From Planctomycetota bacterium (GTDB lineage Bacteria > Planctomycetota > Phycisphaerae > FEN-1346): a DNA stretch of 49,472 nucleotides. Below, in pieces: positions 16,519 to 23,984 of the stretch. The translations under genes and the position numbers were made by a program. The stretch spans positions 1 through 49,472 of the forward strand of contig JAUVZF010000023.1 of assembly GCA_030602705.1 (NCBI GenBank), read 5' to 3'. Below the pieces are notes generated by a model. The model was not told where the DNA came from, ran no database searches, and saw only the letters and a list, made by a program, of their open reading frames with translations. Position 1 is the first letter of the stretch, and each line of letters begins with the position of its first letter.

Positions 16519-18194
16519 CCCACATTATTCATGATGCCTCGTCGGCGGCGGGTTCGCATGGGGCGACGGGGGTCGAGAGCGGTTCGACGGAGCCGAGTGG
16601 CGCGTTGCGGCGGGGCGGAGGTCCCACCAGGGCAAACGAGGCGGGGGAGGCGGCGGCAGGCGGGCGTCCCGGGCCGCCTCGGCGCACACCCGCCCCCTTG
16701 CACGGCCGGGCAGGAGACGTTCCGGGCTCTCTGGAAGGGGCGTCCCTACGTCGGGACCGGCGGCGAGAGGCTCCGCACGGCCGCCGCCACGCGCGCCAGG
16801 ACCTCGCGCAGCGGGAAGGCACTGCTCAGATGCACCCAGATCCGACGCACCGTCTGGCGGACGCGCGCCCCGATCTTCAGGAGGCGGCTGCGGATCGTCT
16901 CAATCGACGCCCCCTCCAGTTCCGTCCCGACCAGGGCCCCCCGGAACACCCGCATCAGGTTGTAGCCCAGCGCCGTCAGCACCAGCCGGAACGCGTTCGC
17001 CACGAACCGCTTGCAGCTGAGGCGATCCATCTTCAGGCCGTTCTTGAAGTCATCGATGAACGTCTCGGCCGTCCCCCGGTCGTTGTAGAGGGGCCACAGG
17101 TCCGCCGCCAATCCCTCCAGATTGGTGATGCCGAACCGCCGGTTCGTCCCTTCGGTGCCCGCTTCCACCTTGTACAGGATGCGACGCGCGTGCGTCCAAC
17201 TGCCCGCCTTGTAGCGAAAGCCCCCCACGCCGGCGCTCGCGGCTCGCCCGTGCGCTGCAGCCGTTCCTTCACCCACGCCAACGCCCCGTCCGTCCGCGTT
17301 TTCAGGGGGTTCGTGGCCTTCAGGCCGAAGATGTACCCCAGGCCGCCCGCTTCGCAGAACCGATACATCTGGGGACAGCCGAAGGACGCGTCCCCCCGAA
17401 CGATGATCGGCACCTGCGGCCACTGCTTCCGTAAACGCCGCACGATCGGCCCCAGCAACTGCGCCGCCCGCGCCGCCGGAAAGGTGTTCCCGGACTGCAG
17501 GCGAACGCCCAAGAGCATCCCGCTCTCCCGCTCGTAGACCAAGAGAGGCAGGTACATGTATTGGCCATAAAAGCCGTTGAACAAGGCCAACTGCTGATGG
17601 CCGTGACAGGGATCGTCCGTGGGATCGATGTCGAGGACGAGGCGGTTGATCGTGCGCCCGCCGTGGACTTGGATGAACTGCTCGGCGAGGAGGCGGTTCA
17701 GCTGGGCCACCTCCCGGGCCGTGACGGCGTTCTCCAGACGGCTGAAGGTCGGCTGGCTGGCCAGAGGCTTCTGGAGCGGCTTGCCGGCGGCCACCTTCAG
17801 GATCGGGTCGTCACGCAAACGCGTGTGGTCGTTGCAGTCCTCGTAGCCGGCCACGAGGCCGAAGAAACGCTGGCGCACGAGTTGCGCGAGGTCGTGCTCG
17901 GTCTTGCCGGCCTCTCGGTCGAGAGTGGAGCGTCTCGGCGATCTGAGCCGTCCACCTCAGGCGGCGGTCCAGGTCGATCACCGGCAGCAGCCCGGCGTCG
18001 CTGCTGATCTGGCCGCCCCGAAAATCGGCGACAACCTCTTTACAAGGGTGGAACGAAAAGGTAACTTGCTCTCGACAGGCTGTCATGCAAAGGCCTCCTT
18101 GCCGCGTGGACTGCAGGCTTCTGTTACCCGCATTCTACAAGGACTTCGAGGCCTTTGCTATGCGCGGACCGGCAGATCTCGTGAATAATGTGGG
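16519..18194 (-). mobile_element. IS1380-family insertion sequence, decayed
   Basis: A 1676-bp element with 16-bp terminal inverted repeats at 16519-16534 (CCCACATTATTCATGA) and 18179-18194, differing at one base. It is flanked by a 4-bp direct repeat TTAG (16515-16518 and 18195-18198). Size, ends beginning CC and a 4-bp duplication all fit the IS1380 family. Its transposase is frameshifted, so it is probably immobile by itself. About 200 bp at its left end (16535-16745) are non-coding. Confidence 0.88.
16746..18086 (-). pseudogene. IS1380-family DDE transposase with two frameshifts
   Basis: Three reading frames together form one transposase. The first (from ATG 18086) reads TACREQVTFSFHPCKEVVADF to about 17920. 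The second carries RFFGLVAGYEDCNDHTRLRD, LVLDIDPTDDPCHGHQQ (first catalytic Asp) and IIVRGDASFG (second Asp) to about 17240. The third carries YNDRGTAETFIDDFKNGLK with the last acidic residue and runs to 16746. Frame changes near 17920 and 17240 break the protein. IS1380 transposases are not known for programmed frameshifting, so I read this as decay. Confidence 0.85.
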
Positions 18195-18323
18195 TTAGAG
18201 ATCGCCGAAATCGTTGGCGCGCGTCGGGCGTACCTCAAGGGCGGCAGCCCGTGCTGCGACCGCGAAGGCGTCACCGGAGAACTGCTGCGCCGCGCGGGTA
18301 TCGCGGTCGTCCGCGTACCGTAA
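18195..18323 (+). pseudogene. DUF523-like C-terminal fragment at the IS border
   Basis: Beginning right at the IS end, 42 codons read LEIAEIVGARRAYLKGGSPC, continue REGVTGELLRRAGIAV and stop at 18321. The A-Y-L-K-G-x-S-P-x-C and G-V-x-x-x-L-L-R-R-x-G-I pattern resembles the C-terminal part of DUF523/TudS-like proteins. If the IS and one TTAG are removed, the frame gains an ATG at 16512 but meets a stop six codons earlier, so the N-terminal half is absent from the left flank as well. Confidence 0.5.
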
Positions 18324-18417
18324 TGGAGCAGGCAACAAGGCCGGTGCCAAACGCGGTGTCAGCAGTCGCGCCATGGACTTACGGTCTCGTTGGCGACTTT
18401 CCGGGGAGGCGCCTGTG

Positions 18418-19392
18418 GTGAACGTTCGCTTCATCGAGCGCCGCGGGGCGGTGCTGACGCCGTCGGGCCTCGCGTGCCTCGCCGGCGTGCCGACGGTCAA
18501 CATCTCATCCGGCTGTGCTCACGGGTGCGTCTATTGTTACGGACGGGGTTACTCCCAGTATCCGGGCGAGGGCACGGTGCTCGTCTATCGCGACACGGCG
18601 GCGCGAGCCGAAAGAGAACTTGCACGCAAGCACCGGAAGCCAACCGCCGCGTATTTCTGCCCCTCTTGCGATGCCTTCCAACCCGTTGAGGCGGTGCTCG
18701 AGGAAACCTATCGCACGATGCGCGTATTGTTCGAGGCTGGCGTCGGCGTCGAGTTCGTCACCAAGGGGGCCGTCCCCGGCCGCTTCCTTGACCTCTTCAG
18801 CCGCCACCCAGGCCGCGTCTCGGCTCAGGTCGGCGTCACGACGCTCGATGACTCGCTCCGTGCGGCGCTTGAGCCCGGCGCGGCGCCCGTGGGCGAGCGG
18901 CTCCTCAACATCTCGCGCCTCAAAGACGCCGGCGTCTCGGTCGCGGTTCGGGCCGATCCCCTGATTTACGGTGTGACGGACGGCGACTCAGGTCTAGCGG
19001 CCCTCATGGCCGCGTGCCGCGAGCGCGGCGTGACCGACGTGGCCGCCAGTTACCTCTTCCTCCGGCCGGCCGTCACGGCCGGCCTGAAGCACCATCTCGT
19101 GGACCGCGAGCTGCTCCAGCGGATTCTCGCGCCGTATGCCGAGGGCCACCGCTTCCAGTTGCGCGGCGGGGCCGGCGGCGGACTTGCGCTGCCGCAGCCG
19201 ATTCGCCGCGCGGGATTCACGCGGTTGCGGCAACTGGCCGCCAAGCACGGCGTCCACGTTCACCTTTGCGGCTGCAAGAACCCCGACCTGACAGCCGAGC
19301 GGTGCCACCTGACACGTGCGGCGGCACCTCAGCAGGCCGCATCGACGGACCAGCGGTTGCTGTGGGACGCGCGGTCTCCGTCCGGCGGCTGA
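18418..19392 (+). CDS. SPL-like radical SAM protein
   Basis: A 324-residue protein of the spore-photoproduct-lyase-like radical SAM group (COG1533 type). The cluster motif is C33-x3-C37-x2-C40 (CAHGCVYCYGRGYSQYP). Further blocks are FCPSCDAFQPVE, EFVTKGAVPGRF and QVGVTTLDD. The C terminus has a late cysteine motif HLCGCKNPDLTAERCHL, which could bind another cluster. I chose GTG at 18418 because GGGGAGG ends eight bases before it; the frame is open further upstream but is low-complexity. The gene lies just beyond the IS1380 copy. The substrate is unknown. Confidence 0.75.
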   Translation: MNVRFIERRGAVLTPSGLACLAGVPTVNISSGCAHGCVYCYGRGYSQYPGEGTVLVYRDTAARAERELARKHRKPTAAYFCPSCDAFQPVEAVLEETYRTMRVLFEAGVGVEFVTKGAVPGRFLDLFSRHPGRVSAQVGVTTLDDSLRAALEPGAAPVGERLLNISRLKDAGVSVAVRADPLIYGVTDGDSGLAALMAACRERGVTDVAASYLFLRPAVTAGLKHHLVDRELLQRILAPYAEGHRFQLRGGAGGGLALPQPIRRAGFTRLRQLAAKHGVHVHLCGCKNPDLTAERCHLTRAAAPQQAASTDQRLLWDARSPSGG

Positions 19393-19827
19393 ACTGTGCC
19401 TGTAGCAGAGCGGGCGGCGCAAGATCTTTGGTCGTGCCGGCCGCCGGTCTGTTTCTGACACGAAGTGCTCAGGCGGCCCTGCCTCGGCGCACCCGCCTGA
19501 GCCAAACAGAGAGCGCTGCGCACGTTTCCCGAAGAGGGTTGCGTCCGGGGAGCCAAACAGATAGGAGCGAACTTCCGAGGTCGCTCTGGTTGACAGGAAG
19601 CCCCGAGCCGAGAGGCCGCGGGGTTCTCGCGTTTGCGGCCGGTGTTTATGCGGGTTTTCACACGTCGGGGGGGCGGTGCTGGAGCGGTGCATGTGTGGGC
19701 CGTATGGCAAGCCTGAAAGACTGGACGGCGATTGGCACGGCGGCCGGCGCTCCGGTCGCCCTCCGGCCCAGCCGGCGAATCGTCACCCGATTCTCTCATA
19801 ACGCCTGGCACAAGAATCGGGAAGGGG
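19393..19827. other. non-coding stretch with short repeats
   Basis: No gene is supported. A 12-bp word GAGCCAAACAGA occurs twice, near 19498 and 19550. The 12-bp string at 19545-19556 equals the 3' end of the tRNA-Asn gene (16103-16114). A GC-rich imperfect hairpin (about 19598-19623, AGCCCCG with CGGGGTT) may terminate transcription of the radical SAM gene. Confidence 0.5.
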
Positions 19828-20871
19828 TCAATCAACCCTCATCGCCTTGATGGGGTTGCTGTCGAGCGCTTTTGCGCAGAACTGGGCAAGAAGCGCCCGA
19901 TCGTCCAAGGTGTACGTTGCATCTCCCGAGAGCGTCTTGATGTTGGCATCGACCTCTTTCTTCAGACGCATGCCGATCGTGAGGAGATGAATCCGCTTGT
20001 CTTGCAGCACATGGCGGATTGCGGCGGCGGGCAGTTGCTGGAGGCGTTTCTTGTCGAATCCCGGCACAATGTATCCTGACCATGCGCCGAGAACGCCGGC
20101 GCCCACAACTTTCATGGCGACGATACCCATGCCGAGTTCATGGGCTTTCGCCACGCACGCATTGCGCAGTTCGACCATTCTGGCGGAAAACATCTGATCG
20201 TGCCCTCTCGGGATATAGCCGTACGACAGCATGCACTGGTCGAACCCGCCGGAGGAAATCAAGGCCAGCGCCTTGTCGAAGTAGGAGTGCGCGGAGAGCC
20301 CGATGAACCGGACGATACGTTCATCGCGAAGTTTGACCAGTTCGCCGTGAACCTTCATCGCTTGCTCGACGCTCATTTGCTCGATACCCGGCGTGCCGTG
20401 GATCAGGATGGCGTCGAGGTAATCGGTCTGCAGTTCTTTGAGCGATTTCTCAACCGCCATGCGCACCCGGCCCGGAACGGTCGTCTCGACCTTCGAGACC
20501 AGATAGACCTTGCCGCGGATGCCCTTTAGTCCTTTACCAAGAATCGACTGGCTTTCCATGTAGTTGCCCGCCGTATCGAAGTAGCGTATGCCTCGATAGT
20601 AGGCGTAGCGAACCAGCCTCACACGATCCTCAAGCGAAAGCGGATTGCCCCAGACCTTGGGAAGCCCCGCGCCGCCATAAGCCAGGATCGGCAGTTTGCG
20701 GCCCGTCTTGCCGAACGGTCGCGTGGCAATCGGTCTTGGATTGGTCGATGGCCCGCCGGCCGCAACGACACGGGCGCCTGCCGCAACAGTCCCGACGGCC
20801 GCCGCCACACCCGTCTTGAGGAAACTCCGCCGGTCAACCGTTTCGGCCGTTCGTGTCCTGGAATGACTCAT
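19828..20871 (-). CDS. Tat-exported aldo/keto reductase
   Basis: A 347-residue NAD(P)H-type aldo/keto reductase with a twin-arginine signal peptide (DRRSFLKTG at 13-21, hydrophobic to about 38). The catalytic tetrad is visible as Asp99 (YFDTAGNY), Tyr104, Lys127 (LVSKVE) and His158 (LIHGT). The barrel follows the usual order, and the end (TLDDRALLAQFCAKALD) lacks the C-terminal ferredoxin module of some relatives. AGGAG precedes the ATG. The product should fold with cofactor and be exported to the periplasm. It shares strand and a softer base composition with the propeller genes upstream. Confidence 0.85.
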   Translation of the reverse strand: MSHSRTRTAETVDRRSFLKTGVAAAVGTVAAGARVVAAGGPSTNPRPIATRPFGKTGRKLPILAYGGAGLPKVWGNPLSLEDRVRLVRYAYYRGIRYFDTAGNYMESQSILGKGLKGIRGKVYLVSKVETTVPGRVRMAVEKSLKELQTDYLDAILIHGTPGIEQMSVEQAMKVHGELVKLRDERIVRFIGLSAHSYFDKALALISSGGFDQCMLSYGYIPRGHDQMFSARMVELRNACVAKAHELGMGIVAMKVVGAGVLGAWSGYIVPGFDKKRLQQLPAAAIRHVLQDKRIHLLTIGMRLKKEVDANIKTLSGDATYTLDDRALLAQFCAKALDSNPIKAMRVD

Positions 20872-20887
20872 AGCGTGATTCTCCTGA

Positions 20888-21083
20888 TTACCTGATGCGC
20901 AAGAGGTGGGATTCGGTACGAATGATCAGGCCATCGCGGACGATCGCCGGCATGGCCATGCAGAGTTCGCCCAGGCTGTTCGTGCCGAGAAGTTTGAACT
21001 CCGGCCCTGCCTGGATCACGAAGGTGTCGCCGTCTTCGCTGAGACAGAGGCAGCAGAGGACGGCCGTCAAAAGGACAGGCCAG
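20888..21083 (-). pseudogene. C-terminal remnant of a PQQ-type beta-propeller protein
   Basis: The frame ends LSEDGDTFVIQAGPEFKLLG then SLGELCMAMPAIVRDGLIIR and ESHLLRIR, which is the last blade and tail of PQQ-like propeller proteins (pattern SEDG-x-x-x-V-I-x-A-G-P-x-F ... S/M-P-A-I-x-D-G-x-x-I-R). Ahead of it WPVLLTAVLCCLC looks like part of a signal peptide, so an internal deletion may have joined the two ends. There is no good ATG, only TTG at 21070. It lies directly downstream of an intact homologue. Confidence 0.6.
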
Positions 21084-21118
21084 CGAGAGGTCTGGGGGGG
21101 GCCTTATTGTTCGGAATG

Positions 21119-22384
21119 TCACTTGAGTCTCCAGGCCGAGACGCTATAAACGCCGAGTTTGTCGCCGTAGCGGATATACAGCCTCCCGCCGCATACAACA
21201 GGATGCGCCCACGTCTGTCTCTTTCCCGGATCCTTGAGTTTCAGGCTCCCGGTGACATCAAACCCCTCATCCGTCGCCTTCGCCAGGACCATGTGCCCGT
21301 CATCTGAGTAGAGATAAAACATCCCGTCGGCATAGGTGAGACAGCCATTTCTGTACTTGTACGAGGACTGCACCGGAGCGGATTTAAAGATGGTTTTGCC
21401 CGACTTGAAATCAATGCACATCCAGGGCGTGGACTTGCCGAGACTCTCCGCGTATCCGTAGATCCTGCCGTCGACCAGGACAATGCCTCCCTGCTTGTTG
21501 TCGAGCGTCCGGTTATGCCAGCGTCTCCTTACCGAGCACCCATCGCCCGAAACGTCGAGCCGCAGCGAAGTCGTTCCCTTCCTGACGCAACCCGAGACAA
21601 TCAGAAAACCCTCGTGGAAAATCGGCGTCGTGATATTCTCGTCAGCGTAAACCTTGTGCGGATACCTCCACAGCCGCTTTCCGTCAGAGGCGCGCACCCC
21701 GACGATGGATTCCGACATCACCGTGACGATCTGTCTCAGTCCCTTGTATTCGACCAGGATCGGTGACGCATAACCCGGTCGGTCGCCGGCCCCTTTGCAC
21801 TCCCAGACAACCTTGCCCGTCTTCCTGTCCAGCGCCACCATACTGACCGCCTTGCCGCCCGGTGTGCAGACAACCTTATCGTCGAAAACGAGCGGTGATT
21901 CAGCCAGCCCCCACATGATGTTGCGACCGCCGAATCTACGCATGATGTCAATCGACCATACCGCCTTTCCGTCATCGGCCTTGAGGCATACGAGATTCCC
22001 GATTCCGCTGAGGTGGTAGAGCATCCCGCCGGCGATCGTCGGCGTGGAGCGGGTTCCTGGATAGTCTTTTCCCCAGGCCCTGCCGTTCTTTCCGGCCCAG
22101 ACCTTCTTTCCGTCCATGTCCAGTACGGTGATGACACAATCACCATTGATACTTCCGGTCGTGTGGATACGTTTGCCCGCGATTGCGACTGTCGAGTACC
22201 CCTCGCCGATACCGGTCGCTTCCCAGATGCGCACAGGACCACCTTCCGGCCACTTTTTCAGCAACCCCTTGTCAGCGGATTTGTTGTCGCGATTCGGCCC
22301 GTGAAACTGCGGCCAGTTGTCCTGTCCGGGGACCGCCGATGAGAGGAGCAACACGGACAATACGCAAAAGATAAGCCTTCGCAT
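21119..22384 (-). CDS. exported PQQ-binding-like beta-propeller protein
   Basis: A 421-residue exported propeller. Residues 1-20 are a Sec signal peptide (MRRLIFCVLSVLLLSSAVPG), followed by the family opening NWPQFHGPNRDN. Blade repeats of the type G-x-V-V-W-E-C-K and A-D-D-G-K-A-V-W-S-I-D recur along the chain. Planctomycete members of this group often occur beside oxidoreductases and are assumed to be periplasmic, but no quinone ligand or enzyme activity can be read from the sequence. GGAGG precedes the ATG. Neighbours are a Tat aldo/keto reductase and a TolB-like propeller. Confidence 0.8.
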   Translation of the reverse strand: MRRLIFCVLSVLLLSSAVPGQDNWPQFHGPNRDNKSADKGLLKKWPEGGPVRIWEATGIGEGYSTVAIAGKRIHTTGSINGDCVITVLDMDGKKVWAGKNGRAWGKDYPGTRSTPTIAGGMLYHLSGIGNLVCLKADDGKAVWSIDIMRRFGGRNIMWGLAESPLVFDDKVVCTPGGKAVSMVALDRKTGKVVWECKGAGDRPGYASPILVEYKGLRQIVTVMSESIVGVRASDGKRLWRYPHKVYADENITTPIFHEGFLIVSGCVRKGTTSLRLDVSGDGCSVRRRWHNRTLDNKQGGIVLVDGRIYGYAESLGKSTPWMCIDFKSGKTIFKSAPVQSSYKYRNGCLTYADGMFYLYSDDGHMVLAKATDEGFDVTGSLKLKDPGKRQTWAHPVVCGGRLYIRYGDKLGVYSVSAWRLK

Positions 22385-22514
22385 GGGGATTAAGCCTCCG
22401 CTTCATTCGTTTGCGTCGCCCATCCCTCCGCCAGTCTTCGATCGTCTCTGCCGGCCGCCGTGCAAGTCAATTGGCTGCGCCACGAATCATAGTCTCATAA
22501 GATTCCCGGGCAGC

Positions 22515-23531
22515 CTACTTCGGCGACTTCTCGCCGTGGGGATACCTGTAGTCGGCACGCGGGTTCGTCGACACTTTCCGGGTGGAACCGTCCTCCAGCG
22601 TGTAGAGGTAGAGTGACGGGCTGGCATGGTACACAATCGCTGTTTCGTCCTTGGTCCATCGAGGGTAAGCGAACCAGCGATTCGGGTCTGCCTCCTCGTT
22701 GGCGAACGGCTTGGCGTTTGTAATCGTGCGCTTCCTCGCGTCGAAGTCGGCGATGTAGAGCGTGCGTCCCGTGTCTTTGTACTCGAATCCCGTCTGATAC
22801 TCGAAACAGACCCTCTTCTCGCTCGGCGAGACACTGACGCGATCCAGCAGCCCCTTCTTCGCCAGTTCGCAGTCGATGCGTTCGTAGCGGGATTCCCCTC
22901 CGGCCTTGGGCATCATGAGAAAGTAGCCCCAGCCCTGCTTCGGGTGTGCGGACTGTACGAGGATTCTGCCGTCCTTCAGACACGTGTATGCCCAGGTGTG
23001 ATAGCGCTTGTCGCTGATGGCGACCGCTTGGCCGGGCTTGTTGCCCACTTTGCTCAGCATCACGTAGAAGCTGCCTGTCTCCGGGTTCTTCCGGTTCCAG
23101 ATGGGCATGTTCGTTCCGTCACGCGTCCAGGTAGGGTTGAAATTCGTGTGGGTGGCGTCGGTCAGTTTGTGAAAGCCCGTGCCGTCAACATTGATCACAC
23201 AGAGCACGGTCTTCCAATTGGTCACGACGGGGTCATTCTTCACTCTGCGAAAGAAGACGAGCATGTCGCCGGTCTTCGACCAGGACGGTTTGAAGTCCTC
23301 CTGTCCCTTGATGGGCGGCACGGTGATCGGCTTCCCCTCCGGCGTGCCAAGCACATTGACATGGATCCTGCCGTTAACGTAATACGAGCAGCGCAGGCCA
23401 AGGGCGGCGACATCCTTGACGTTGCCGACCGGCTTCTTGCCAGGGCGGGGCGGTTCCCCGGCCACCGCGGCCGGGACCGCCGTCCCAAGAAACGCCACCA
23501 TAACTGCGACCATCCATGCCGCGTGCTTCAT
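22515..23531 (-). CDS. exported TolB-like (PD40) beta-propeller protein
   Basis: A 338-residue protein with a Sec signal peptide (about 1-24, ending PAAVAG). Repeats of the WD40-like/PD40 type are visible: FKPSWSKTGDMLVFFR, FNPTWTRDGTNMPIWNRKN, VSVSPSEKRVCFEYQT and AYPRWTKDETAIVYHA. Such propellers are usually periplasmic and involved in binding. A strong AGGAGGTG site lies before the ATG. It is first in the minus-strand run TolB-like, PQQ-like, fragment, aldo/keto reductase. The ligand is unknown. Confidence 0.75.
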   Translation of the reverse strand: MKHAAWMVAVMVAFLGTAVPAAVAGEPPRPGKKPVGNVKDVAALGLRCSYYVNGRIHVNVLGTPEGKPITVPPIKGQEDFKPSWSKTGDMLVFFRRVKNDPVVTNWKTVLCVINVDGTGFHKLTDATHTNFNPTWTRDGTNMPIWNRKNPETGSFYVMLSKVGNKPGQAVAISDKRYHTWAYTCLKDGRILVQSAHPKQGWGYFLMMPKAGGESRYERIDCELAKKGLLDRVSVSPSEKRVCFEYQTGFEYKDTGRTLYIADFDARKRTITNAKPFANEEADPNRWFAYPRWTKDETAIVYHASPSLYLYTLEDGSTRKVSTNPRADYRYPHGEKSPK

Positions 23532-23984
23532 CTTACACCTCCTATCTGGAGAATCCGGAAAGCGGGAGACCTACCGGTTACCCGTCTCAAGTGCGTGCGC
23601 GCATTCATGCCCAAGCCGATGCTACTCTGCGAAGTGGCCTGCTACGTAGCACGAGGTGTCACCCTAACGGCCTGACCCCGTCAGTATCAATGCTCAACCG
23701 GCCGGAAGGTTTCGCGGAAAGGCGCCCAAGGCAACCCCCTGTTCGCCGGCCCGCTTGCGGGCCGCGCGGGCCGCCGGCGGCAAAGCGGCGGCAGGCCGCC
23801 GCACTCCATAAACGGCAACGCGTCCGGTATCCGCGATGGCCGACAACGCGTCCTCGCCTTCGCCAAACCCCCAACCTGAAACGGCATGGGGAAACTCCTG
23901 CCCCTTACGGCTCTTGCCAACCGAGCGGTGTGCTGGTAACATCGGGGGTTCGGTTGGAAAGAAAAATGCCTCAAGGAGCCGTCG
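23532..23984. other. intergenic region upstream of uvrA
   Basis: This divergent gap holds no gene. It contains a perfect palindromic stem made of GCGGCGGC and GCCGCCGC around 23785-23802, part of a word-like repeat I associate with planctomycete and verrucomicrobial intergenic DNA. Confidence 0.5.
23914..23942 (+). promoter_or_regulatory. uvrA promoter candidate
   Basis: TTGCCA (23914-23919), 17 bp, TAACAT (23937-23942), about 45 bp before the uvrA start. No SOS/LexA box was recognised. Confidence 0.4.

Noticed and set aside
16512..17537. 341-residue plus-strand frame inside the IS
   Set aside because: Antisense to the transposase fragments, with no protein motif and extending into the terminal repeat.
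17240..17920. programmed frameshifting in the IS1380 transposase
   Set aside because: Two separate frame changes are present and the family is not known to use frameshifting, so decay is simpler.
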